From Bathymodiolus brooksi (taxonomy: Eukaryota > Mollusca > Bivalvia > Mytilida > Modiolidae): 64,000 nucleotides of DNA. The stretch covers positions 94,455,353 through 94,519,352 of the forward strand of contig OY804580.1 in NCBI GenBank assembly GCA_963680875.1, written 5' to 3'. Shown here piece after piece: positions 52,438 through 64,000 of the stretch (its first letter is position 1; each line of letters opens with the position of its first letter). Below the pieces are notes generated by a model, which was given only the letters and a program-made list of their open reading frames with translations, ran no database searches and had not been told where the DNA came from. A program made the position numbers and the translations under genes.

Positions 52438-55400
52438 GTGACTGAGCGAACATGATGAATGTTATTACAGAAACACGTGGTGTGTGACTCTGAGTGAACT
52501 TGATGAATGTTATTACAGAAACACGTGGTGTTTGACTCTGAGTGAACTTGATGAATGTTATTACAGAAACACGTGGTGTGTGACTCTGAGTGAACTTGAT
52601 GAATGTTATTACAGAAACACGTGGTGTGTGACTCTGAGTGAACTTGATGAATGTTATTACAGAAACACGTGGTGTGTGATTCTGAGCGAACTTGATGAAT
52701 GTTATTACAGAAACACGTGGTATGTGACTCTGAGTGAAATTGATGAATGTTATTACAGAAACACGTGGTGTGTGACTCTGAGTGAACTTGATGAATGTTA
52801 TTACAGAAACACGTGGTGTATGACTCTCAGTGAACTTGGTGAATGTTATTACAGAAACACGTGGTGTGTGACTCTGAGCGAACTTGATGAATGTTATTAC
52901 AGAAACACGTACACGTGGTGTGTGACTCTGTGTGAACTTGATGAATGCTATTACAGAAACACGTGGTGTGTGACTCTGAGTGAACTTGATGAATGTTATT
53001 ATAGAAACACGTGGTGTGTGACTCTGAGTGAACTTGATGAATGTTATTACAGAAACACGTGGTGTGTGACTCTGAGTGAACTTGATGAATGTTATTACAG
53101 AAACACGTGGTGTGTGACTCTGAGCGAACTTGATGAATATTATTACAGAAACACGTGGTGTGTGACTCTGAGTGAACTTGATGAATGTTATTACAGAAAC
53201 ACGTGGTGTGTGACTCTGAGTGAACTTGATGAATGTTATTACAGAAACACGTGGTGTATGACTCTGAGTGAACTTGATGAATGTTATTACAGAAACACGT
53301 GGTGTGTGACTCTGAGTGAACTTGATGAATGTTATTACAGAAACACGTGGTGTGTGACTCTGAGCGAACTTGATGAATATTATTACAGAAACACGTGGTG
53401 TATGACTCTGAGTGAACTTGATGAATGTTATTACAGAAACACGTGGTGTGTGACTCTGAGCGAACTTGATGAATATTATTACAGAAACACGTGGTGTGTG
53501 ACTCTGAGTGAACTTGATGAAGGTTATTACAGAAACACGTGGTGTGTGACTCTGAGTGAACTTGATGAATGTTATTACAGAAACACGTGGTGTATGACTC
53601 TGAGTGAACTTGATGAATGTTATTACAGAAACACGTGGTGTGTGACTCTGAATGAACTTGATGAAGGTTATTATAGAAACACGTGGTGTGTGACTATGAG
53701 TGAACTTGATGAATGTTATTACAGAAACACATGGTGTGTGACTCTGAGTGAACTTGATGAATGTTATTACAGAAACACGTGGTGTGTGACTCTGAGTGAA
53801 CTTGATGAATGTTATTACAGAAACACGTAGTGTATGACTCTGAGTGAACTTGATGAATGTTATTACAGAAACACGTGGTGTTTGACTCTGAGTGAACTTG
53901 ATGAATGTTATTATAGAAACACGTGGTGTGTGACTCTGAGTGAACTTGATGAAGGTTATTACAGAAACACGTGGTGTGTGACTCTGAGTGAACTTGATGA
54001 ATGTTATTACAGAAACACGTAGTGTATGACTCTGAGTGAACTTGATGAATGTTATTACAGAAACACGTGGTGTGTGACTCTGAGTGAACTTGATGAATGT
54101 TATTACAGAAACACGTAGTGTATGACTCTGAGTGAACTTGATGAATGTTATTACAGAAACACGTGGTGTGTGACTGAGCGAACATGATGAATGTTATTAC
54201 AGAAACACGTGGTGTGTGACTCTGAGTGAACTTGATGAATGTTATTACAGAAACACGTGGTGTTTGACTCTGAGTGAACTTGATGAATGTTATTACAGAA
54301 ACACGTGGTGTGTGACTCTGAGTGAACTTGATGAATGTTATTACAGAAACACGTGGTGTGTGACTCTGAGTGAACTTGATGAATGTTATTACAGAAACAC
54401 GTGGTGTGTGATTCTGAGCGAACTTGATGAATGTTATTACAGAAACACGTGGTATGTGACTCTGAGTGAAATTGATGAATGTTATTACAGAAACACGTGG
54501 TGTGTGACTCTGAGTGAACTTGATGAATGTTATTACAGAAACACGTGGTGTATGACTCTCAGTGAACTTGGTGAATGTTATTACAGAAACACGTGGTGTG
54601 TGACTCTGAGCGAACTTGATGAATGTTATTACAGAAACACGTACACGTGGTGTGTGACTCTGTGTGAACTTGATGAATGCTATTACAGAAACACGTGGTG
54701 TGTGACTCTGAGTGAACTTGATGAATGTTATTATAGAAACACGTGGTGTGTGACTCTGAGTGAACTTGATGAATGTTATTACAGAAACACGTGGTGTGTG
54801 ACTCTGAGTGAACTTGATGAATGTTATTACAGAAACACGTGGTGTGTGACTCTGAGCGAACTTGATGAATATTATTACAGAAACACGTGGTGTGTGACTC
54901 TGAGTGAACTTGATGAATGTTATTACAGAAACACGTGGTGTGTGACTCTGAGTGAACTTGATGAATGTTATTACAGAAACACGTGGTGTATGACTCTGAG
55001 TGAACTTGATGAATGTTATTACAGAAACACGTGGTGTGTGACTCTGAGTGAACTTGATGAATGTTATTACAGAAACACGTGGTGTGTGACTCTGAGCGAA
55101 CTTGATGAATATTATTACAGAAACACGTGGTGTATGACTCTGAGTGAACTTGATGAATGTTATTACAGAAACACGTGGTGTGTGACTCTGAGCGAACTTG
55201 ATGAATATTATTACAGAAACACGTGGTGTGTGACTCTGAGTGAACTTGATGAAGGTTATTACAGAAACACGTGGTGTGTGACTCTGAGTGAACTTGATGA
55301 ATGTTATTACAGAAACACGTGGTGTGTGACTCTGAATGAACTTGATGAAGGTTATTATAGAAACACGTGGTGTGTGACTATGAGTGAACTTGATGAATGT

Positions 55401-57208
55401 TATTACAGAAACACATGGTGTGTGACTCTGAGTGAACTTGATGAATGTTATTACAGAAACACGTGGTGTGTGACTCTGAGTGAACTTGATGAATGTTATT
55501 ACAGAAACACGTAGTGTATGACTCTGAGTGAACTTGATGAATGTTATTACAGAAACACGTGGTGTTTGACTCTGAGTGAACTTGATGAATGTTATTATAG
55601 AAACACGTGGTGTGTGACTCTGAGTGAACTTGATGAAGGTTATTACAGAAACACGTGGTGTGTGACTCTGAGTGAACTTGATGAATGTTATTACAGAAAC
55701 ACGTAGTGTATGACTCTGAGTGAACTTGATGAATGTTATTACAGAAACACGTGGTGTGTGACTCTGAGTGAACTTGATGAATGTTATTACAGAAACACGT
55801 AGTGTATGACTCTGAGTGAACTTGATGAATGTTATTACAGAAACACGTGGTGTGTGACTGAGCGAACATGATGAATGTTATTACAGAAACACGTGGTGTG
55901 TGACTCTGAGTGAACTTGATGAATGTTATTACAGAAACACGTGGTGTTTGACTCTGAGTGAACTTGATGAATGTTATTACAGAAACACGTGGTGTGTGAC
56001 TCTGAGTGAACTTGATGAATGTTATTACAGAAACACGTGGTGTGTGACTCTGAGTGAACTTGATGAATGTTATTACAGAAACACGTGGTGTGTGATTCTG
56101 AGCGAACTTGATGAATGTTATTACAGAAACACGTGGTATGTGACTCTGAGTGAAATTGATGAATGTTATTACAGAAACACGTGGTGTGTGACTCTGAGTG
56201 AACTTGATGAATGTTATTACAGAAACACGTGGTGTATGACTCTCAGTGAACTTGGTGAATGTTATTACAGAAACACGTGGTGTGTGACTCTGAGCGAACT
56301 TGATGAATGTTATTACAGAAACACGTACACGTGGTGTGTGACTCTGTGTGAACTTGATGAATGCTATTACAGAAACACGTGGTGTGTGACTCTGAGTGAA
56401 CTTGATGAATGTTATTATAGAAACACGTGGTGTGTGACTCTGAGTGAACTTGATGAATGTTATTACAGAAACACGTGGTGTGTGACTCTGAGTGAACTTG
56501 ATGAATGTTATTACAGAAACACGTGGTGTGTGACTCTGAGCGAACTTGATGAATATTATTACAGAAACACGTGGTGTGTGACTCTGAGTGAACTTGATGA
56601 ATGTTATTACAGAAACACGTGGTGTGTGACTCTGAGTGAACTTGATGAATGTTATTACAGAAACACGTGGTGTATGACTCTGAGTGAACTTGATGAATGT
56701 TATTACAGAAACACGTGGTGTGTGACTCTGAGTGAACTTGATGAATGTTATTACAGAAACACGTGGTGTGTGACTCTGAGCGAACTTGATGAATATTATT
56801 ACAGAAACACGTGGTGTATGACTCTGAGTGAACTTGATGAATGTTATTACAGAAACACGTGGTGTGTGACTCTGAGCGAACTTGATGAATATTATTACAG
56901 AAACACGTGGTGTGTGACTCTGAGTGAACTTGATGAAGGTTATTACAGAAACACGTGGTGTGTGACTCTGAGTGAACTTGATGAATGTTATTACAGAAAC
57001 ACGTGGTGTATGACTCTGAGTGAACTTGATGAATGTTATTACAGAAACACGTGGTGTGTGACTCTGAATGAACTTGATGAAGGTTATTATAGAAACACGT
57101 GGTGTGTGACTATGAGTGAACTTGATGAATGTTATTACAGAAACACATGGTGTGTGACTCTGAGTGAACTTGATGAATGTTATTACAGAAACACGTGGTG
57201 TGTGACTC
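52438..57208. repeat. 1.7-kb higher-order repeat, three tandem copies
   Basis: Copies start at the 46-bp GTGACTGAGCG monomers: 52438-54169 (1,732 bp = 36 x 48 + 6 - 2), 54170-55853 (1,684 bp) and 55854-57208 (partial). The second copy is exactly one 48-bp monomer shorter, having lost the GTATGACTCTG-type monomer found near 53590 in the first. The third diverges where CTAAGC appears at about 57209. This is the clearest regular higher-order structure in the array. Confidence 0.88.
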
Positions 57209-58254
57209 TAAGCGAACTTGATGAATGTTATTACAGAAACACGTGGTGTGTGACTCTGAGTGAACTTGATGAATGCTATTACAGAAACACGTGGTGTGTG
57301 ACTCTGAGTGAACTTGATGAATGTTATTACAGAAACACGTGGTGTGTGACTGAGTGAACTTGATGAATGTTATTACAGAAACACGTGGTGTGTGACTCTG
57401 AGCGAACTTGATGAATGTTATTATAGAAACACGTGGTGTGTGACTCTGAGTGAACTTGATGAATGTTATTACAGAAACACGTAATGTGTGACTCTGAGTG
57501 AACTTGATGAATGTTATTACAGAAACACGTGGTGTGTGACTCTGAGTGAACTTGATGAAGGTTATTACAGAAACACGTGGTGTGTGACTCTGAGTGAACT
57601 TGATGAAGGTTATTACAGAAACACGTGGTGTGTGACTCTGAGTGAACTTGATGAATGTTATTACAGAAACACGTGGTGTATGACTCTGAGTGAACTTGAT
57701 GAATGTTATTACAGAAACACGTGGTGTGTGACTCTGAATGAACTTGATAAAGGTTATTATAGAAACACGTGGTGTGTGACTCTGAGTGAACTTGATGAAT
57801 GTTATTACAGAAACACGTGGTGTGTGACTCTGAGTGAACTTGATGAATGTTATTACAGAAACACGTGGTGTGTGATTCTGAGCAAACTTGATGAATGTTA
57901 TTACAGAAACACGTGGTGTGTGACTTTGAGTGAACTTGATGAATGCTATTACAGAAACACGTTATGTGTGACTCTGAGTGAACTTGATGAATGTTATTAT
58001 AGAAACACGTGGTGTGTGACTCTGAGTGAACTTGATGAAGGTTATTACAGAAACACGTGGTGTGTGACTCTGAGTGAACTTGATGAATGTTATTACAGAA
58101 ACACGTGGTGTGTGACTCTGAGCGAACTTGATGAATATTATTACAGAAACACGTGGTGTGTGACTCTGAGTGAACTTGATGAATGTTATTACAGAAACAC
58201 GTGGTGTGTGACTCTGAGTGAACTTGATGAATGTTATTACAGAAACACGTGGTG

Positions 58255-59406
58255 TATGACTCTGAGTGAACTTGATGAATGTTATTACAGAAACACGTGG
58301 TGTGTGACTCTGAGTGAACTTGATGAATGTTATTACAGAAACACGTGGTGTGTGACTCTGAGCGAACTTGATGAATATTATTACAGAAACACGTGGTGTA
58401 TGACTCTGAGTGAACTTGATGAATGTTATTACAGAAACACGTGGTGTGTGACTCTGAGCGAACTTGATGAATATTATTACAGAAACACGTGGTGTGTGAC
58501 TCTGAGTGAACTTGATGAAGGTTATTACAGAAACACGTGGTGTGTGACTCTGAGTGAACTTGATGAATGTTATTACAGAAACACGTGGTGTATGACTCTG
58601 AGTGAACTTGATGAATGTTATTACAGAAACACGTGGTGTGTGACTCTGAATGAACTTGATGAAGGTTATTATAGAAACACGTGGTGTGTGACTATGAGTG
58701 AACTTGATGAATGTTATTACAGAAACACATGGTGTGTGACTCTGAGTGAACTTGATGAATGTTATTACAGAAACACGTGGTGTGTGACTCTGAGTGAACT
58801 TGATGAATGTTATTACAGAAACACGTGGTGTATGACTCTGAGTGAACTTGATGAATGTTATTACAGAAACACGTGGTGTGTGACTCTGAGTGAACTTGAT
58901 GAATGTTATTACAGAAACACGTGGTGTGTGACTCTGAGCGAACTTGATGAATATTATTACAGAAACACGTGGTGTATGACTCTGAGTGAACTTGATGAAT
59001 GTTATTACAGAAACACGTGGTGTGTGACTCTGAGCGAACTTGATGAATATTATTACAGAAACACGTGGTGTGTGACTCTGAGTGAACTTGATGAAGGTTA
59101 TTACAGAAACACGTGGTGTGTGACTCTGAGTGAACTTGATGAATGTTATTACAGAAACACGTGGTGTATGACTCTGAGTGAACTTGATGAATGTTATTAC
59201 AGAAACACGTGGTGTGTGACTCTGAATGAACTTGATGAAGGTTATTATAGAAACACGTGGTGTGTGACTATGAGTGAACTTGATGAATGTTATTACAGAA
59301 ACACATGGTGTGTGACTCTGAGTGAACTTGATGAATGTTATTACAGAAACACGTGGTGTGTGACTCTGAGTGAACTTGATGAATGTTATTACAGAAACAC
59401 GTGGTG
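58255..59406. repeat. 576-bp higher-order repeat, two tandem copies
   Basis: Twelve 48-bp monomers are repeated with no length variants: 58255-58830 and 58831-59406. The CACATGG marker at 58726 recurs at 59302, exactly 576 bp on. The monomer content is that of the 3' part of the 1.7-kb repeat, so it is probably derived from it. Because no frame-shifting monomer occurs here, this interval sits inside the longest uninterrupted plus-strand frame (57488-60379). Confidence 0.85.
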
Positions 59407-61766
59407 TATGACTCTGAGTGAACTTGATGAATGTTATTACAGAAACACGTGGTGTATGACTCTGAGTGAACTTGATGAATGTTATTACAGAAACACGTGG
59501 TGTGTGACTCTGAGCGAACTTGATGAATATTATTACAGAAACACGTGGTGTGTGACTCTGAGTGAACTTGATGAATGTTATTACAGAAACACGTGGTGTG
59601 TGACTCTGAGTGAACTTGATGAATGTTATTACAGAAACACGTGGTATGTGACTCTGAGTGAAATTGATGAATGTTATTACAGAAACACGTGGTGTGTGAC
59701 TCTGAGCGAACTTGATGAATGTTATTACAGAAACACGTGGTGTTTGACTCTGAGTGAACTTGATGAATGTTATTACAGAAACACGTGGTGTGTGACTCTG
59801 AGTGAACTTGATGAATGTTATTACAGAAACACGTGGTGTGTGACTCTGAGTGAACTTGATGAATGTTATTACAGAAACACGTGGTGTGTGATTCTGAGCG
59901 AACTTGATGAATGTTATTACAGAAACACGTGGTATGTGACTCTGAGTGAAATTGATGAAGGTTATTACAGAAACACGTGGTGTGTGACTCTGAGTGAACT
60001 TGATGAATGTTATTACAGAAACACGTGGTGTATGACTCTGAGTGAACTTGATGAATGTTATTACAGAAACACGTGGTGTGTGACTCTGAATGAACTTGAT
60101 GAAGGTTATTATAGAAACACGTGGTGTGTGACTATGAGTGAACTTGATGAATGTTATTACAGAAACACATGGTGTGTGACTCTGAGTGAACTTGATGAAT
60201 GTTATTACAGAAACACGTGGTGTGTGACTCTAAGCGAACTTGATGAATGTTATTACAGAAACACGTGGTGTGTGACTCTGAGTGAACTTGATGAATGCTA
60301 TTACAGAAACACGTGGTGTGTGACTCTGAGTGAACTTGATGAATGTTATTACAGAAACACGTGGTGTGTGACTGAGTGAACTTGATGAATGTTATTACAG
60401 AAACACGTGGTGTGTGACTCTGAGCGAACTTGATGAATGTTATTATAGAAACACGTGGTGTGTGACTCTGAGTGAACTTGATGAATGTTATTACAGAAAC
60501 ACGTAATGTGTGACTCTGAGTGAACTTGATGAATGTTATTACAGAAACACGTGGTGTGTGACTCTGAGTGAACTTGATGAAGGTTATTACAGAAACACGT
60601 GGTGTGTGACTCTGAGTGAACTTGATGAAGGTTATTACAGAAACACGTGGTGTGTGACTCTGAGTGAACTTGATGAATGTTATTACAGAAACACGTGGTG
60701 TATGACTCTGAGTGAACTTGATGAATGTTATTACAGAAACACGTGGTGTGTGACTCTGAATGAACTTGATAAAGGTTATTATAGAAACACGTGGTGTGTG
60801 ACTCTGAGTGAACTTGATGAATGTTATTACAGAAACACGTGGTGTGTGACTCTGAGTGAACTTGATGAATGTTATTACAGAAACACGTGGTGTGTGATTC
60901 TGAGCAAACTTGATGAATGTTATTACAGAAACACGTGGTGTGTGACTTTGAGTGAACTTGATGAATGCTATTACAGAAACACGTTATGTGTGACTCTGAG
61001 TGAACTTGATGAATGTTATTATAGAAACACGTGGTGTGTGACTCTGAGTGAACTTGATGAAGGTTATTACAGAAACACGTGGTGTGTGACTCTGAGTGAA
61101 CTTGATGAATGTTATTACAGAAACACGTAGTGTATGACTCTGAGTGAACTTGATGAATGTTATTACAGAAACACGTGGTGTGTGACTGAGCGAACATGAT
61201 GAATGTTATTACAGAAACACGTGGTGTGTGACTCTGAGTGAACTTGATGAATGTTATTACAGAAACACGTGGTGTTTGACTCTGAGTGAACTTGATGAAT
61301 GTTATTACAGAAACACGTTGTGTGTGACTCTGAGTGAACTTGATGAATGTTATTACAGAAGCACGTGGTGTGTGACTCTGAGTGAACTTGATGAATGTTA
61401 TTACAGAAACACGTGGTGTGTGATTCTGAGCGAACTTGATGAATGTTATTACAGAAACACGTGGTATGTGACTCTGAGTGAAATTGATGAATGTTATTAC
61501 AGAAACACGTGGTGTGTGACTCTGAGTGAACTTGATGAATGTTATTACAGAAACACGTGGTGTATGACTCTCAGTGAACTTTGTGAATGTTATTACAGAA
61601 ACACGTGGTGTGTGACTCTGAGCGAACTTGATGAATGTTATTACAGAAACACGTACACGTGGTGTGTGACTCTGTGTGAACTTGATGAATGCTATTACAG
61701 AAACATGTAGTGTGTGACTCTGAGTGAACTTGATGAATGTTATTATAGAAACACGTGGTGTGTGAC

Positions 61767-64000
61767 GCTGAGTGAACTTGATGAATGTTATTACAGAAAC
61801 ACGTGGTGTGTGACTCTGAGTGAACTTGATGAATGTTATTACAGAAACACGTGGTGTGTGACTCTGAGCGAACTTGATGAATATTATTACAGAAACACGT
61901 GGTGTGTGACTCTGAGTGAACTTGATGAATGTTATTACAGAAACACGTGGTGTGTGACTCTGAGTGAACTTGATGAAGGTTATTACAGAAACACGTGGTG
62001 TGTGACTCTGAGTGAACTTGATGAATGTTATTACAGAAACACGTGGTGTGTGACTCTGAATGAACTTGATGAAGGTTATTATAGAAACACGTGGTGTGTG
62101 ACTATGAGTGAACTTGATGAATGTTATTACAGAAACACATGGTGTGTGACTCTGAGTGAACTTGATGAATGTTATTACAGAAACACGTGGTGTGTGACTC
62201 TGAGTGAACTTGATGAATGTTATTACAGAAACACGTGGTGTGTGACTCTAAGCGAACTTGATGAATGTTATTACAGAAACACGTGGTGTGTGAATCTGAG
62301 TGAACTTGATGAATGCTATTACAGAAACACGTGGTGTGTGACTGAGTGAACTTGATGAATGTTATGACAGAAACACGTGGTGTGTGACTCTGAGTGAACT
62401 TGATGAAGGTTATTACAGAAACACGTGGTGTGTGACTCTGAGTGAACTTGATGAATGTTATTACAGAAACACGTGGTGTATGACTCTGAGTGAACTTGAT
62501 GAATGTTATTACAGAAACACGTGGTGTGTGACTCTGAATGAACTTGATGAAGGTTATTATAGAAACACGTGGTGTGTGACTCTGAGTGAACTTGATGAAT
62601 GTTATTACAGAAACACGTGGTGTGTGACTCTGAGTGAACTTGATGAATGTTATTACAGAAACACGTGGTGTGTGATTCTGAGCAAACTTGATGAATGTTA
62701 TTACAGAAACACGTGGTGTGTGACTTTGAGTGAACTTGATGAATGCTATTACAGAAACACGTGATGTGTGACTCTGAGTGAACTTGATGAATGTTATTAT
62801 AGAAACACGTGGTGTGTGACTCTGACTGAACTTGATGAAGGTTATTACAGAAACACGTGGTGTGTGACTCTGAGTGAACTTGATGAATGTTATTACAGAA
62901 ACACGTAGTGTATGACTCTGAGTGAACTTGATGAATGTTATTACAGAAACACGTGGTGTGTGACTGAGCGAACATGATGAATGTTATTACAGAAACACGT
63001 GGTGTGTGACTCTGAGTGAACTTGATGAATGTTATTACAGAAACACGTGGTGTGTGACTCTGAGTGAACTTGATGAATGTTATTACAGAAACACGTGGTG
63101 TGTGACTCTGAGCGAACTTGATGAATATTATTACAGAAACACGTGGTGTGTGACTCTGAGTGAACTTGATGAATGTTATTACAGAAACACGTGGTGTGTG
63201 ACTCTGAGTGAACTTGATGAAGGTTATTACAGAAACACGTGGTGTGTGACTCTGAGTGAACTTGATGAATGTTATTACAGAAACACGTGGTGTGTGACTC
63301 TGAATGAACTTGATGAAGGTTATTATAGAAACACGTGGTGTGTGACTATGAGTGAACTTGATGAATGTTATTACAGAAACACATGGTGTGTGACTCTGAG
63401 TGAACTTGATGAATGTTATTACAGAAACACGTGGTGTGTGACTCTGAGTGAACTTGATGAATGTTATTACAGAAACACGTGGTGTGTGACTCTAAGCGAA
63501 CTTGATGAATGTTATTACAGAAACACGTGGTGTGTGAATCTGAGTGAACTTGATGAATGCTATTACAGAAACACGTGGTGTGTGACTGAGTGAACTTGAT
63601 GAATGTTATGACAGAAACACGTGGTGTGTGACTCTGAGTGAACTTGATGAAGGTTATTACAGAAACACGTGGTGTGTGACTCTGAGTGAACTTGATGAAT
63701 GTTATTACAGAAACACGTGGTGTATGACTCTGAGTGAACTTGATGAATGTTATTACAGAAACACGTGGTGTGTGACTCTGAATGAACTTGATGAAGGTTA
63801 TTATAGAAACACGTGGTGTGTGACTCTGAGTGAACTTGATGAATGTTATTACAGAAACACGTGGTGTGTGACTCTGAGTGAACTTGATGAATGTTATTAC
63901 AGAAACACGTGGTGTGTGATTCTGAGCAAACTTGATGAATGTTATTACAGAAACACGTGGTGTGTGACTTTGAGTGAACTTGATGAATGCTATTACAGAA
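61767..64000. repeat. 1,244-bp offset duplication at the right edge
   Basis: The interval 61767-62756 matches 63011-64000 at offset 1,244 bp and probably continues past the window. A private GTGAATCTGAG variant lies at both about 62290 and 63534. GAGCGAACTTGATGAATATT lies at 61866 and 63110, and GTTATGACAG at about 62362 and 63606. Confidence 0.82.

Larger units (their letters stand above)
13896..64000. repeat. 48-bp satellite array, about 1,040 monomers, open at right edge
   Basis: The consensus monomer joins GTGACTCTGAGTGAACTTGA, TGAATGTTATTACAGAAACA and CGTGGTGT. The first copies (13896-14040) are diverged and one is shortened, a normal array edge. Length variants recur: 46-bp copies lacking CT (about 38 copies, either GTGACTGAGTGAAC or GTGACTGAGCGAACATGATG), 54-bp copies with ACACGT duplicated (ACACGTACACGTGG, about 19), and 55-bp copies (GAAAAAACGTACACCTGG, ten). 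Because 48 is a multiple of three, one plus frame (VTLSELDECYYRNTWC repeated) and two minus frames (HTPRVSVITFIKFTQS and a Cys/His/Asn-rich unit) stay open for hundreds of codons. The 46-bp and 55-bp copies shift frame, and TGG becomes TGA, TAG or TAA in repeated monomer types, so I do not annotate these as genes. Nearly every monomer carries CACGTG. Higher-order repeats are listed separately. Confidence 0.97.

Noticed and set aside
57488..60379. Plus-strand 963-codon frame of VTLSELDECYYRNTWC repeats as a secreted or structural repeat protein
   Set aside because: It opens on GTG directly after a TAA-bearing monomer, has no signal peptide, introns or unique domains, and sister blocks are broken by stops and 46-bp monomers. 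It is a by-product of a 48-bp period.
13896..64000. TTATTACAG in each 48-bp monomer as serial splice acceptors (a micro-exon array)
   Set aside because: The acceptor-like string is present, but no good donor (GTRAGT) follows at a consistent distance, the upstream pyrimidine tract is weak, and no coding context supports splicing.

Overview
The window is animal nuclear DNA dominated by tandem repeats. About 58.7 of its 64 kb is made of three unrelated satellite/minisatellite arrays plus one small AT-rich minisatellite. Two of the arrays run off the window edges. No prokaryotic features (operons, ribosome binding sites, RNA genes, CRISPR) are visible. The low GC content, abundant palindromic foldback elements, a decayed Jockey/CR1-like LINE ending in (ATT)n, and short dispersed motifs that I remember from mussel and oyster sequence suggest a bivalve mollusc. 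That assignment is an inference from memory and was not tested by a search.

Layout: (1) 1-5984, a 70-bp satellite of 86 monomers, containing a recent tandem duplication of a 2,362-bp block. (2) 5985-11383, the only complex sequence. It holds a decayed dispersed element, four palindromic or inverted-repeat elements packed into 6302-7657, one isolated 118-codon open frame (7758-8114), a probable non-autonomous hAT-type transposon with 17-bp terminal inverted repeats (8307-8989), two long G tracts, a 43-bp minisatellite (9309-9687), another inverted repeat, and a broken LINE 3' end (about 10255-11134). (3) 11384-13634, a satellite of about 51 bp (49/51-bp variants) rich in short palindromes. (4) 13635-13895, a unique spacer. 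(5) 13896 to the right edge, a 48-bp satellite of about 1,040 monomers with several overlapping higher-order repeat (HOR) schemes.

The 48-bp monomer is a multiple of three and lacks stops in three of six frames, so it yields very long open frames (up to about 960 codons) encoding a 16-residue repeat. Recurrent 46-bp and 55-bp monomers shift the frame. TGG-to-stop monomers have been amplified together with the higher-order repeats. I therefore treat the array as non-coding. Nearly every 48-bp monomer carries a CACGTG E-box, giving on the order of a thousand regularly spaced copies. This is the most unusual potential function in the window.

Only one candidate gene is offered (7758-8114, unrecognised, modest confidence). 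The genes do not form a pathway. The story here is satellite birth, duplication and homogenisation beside a small island of transposon debris.
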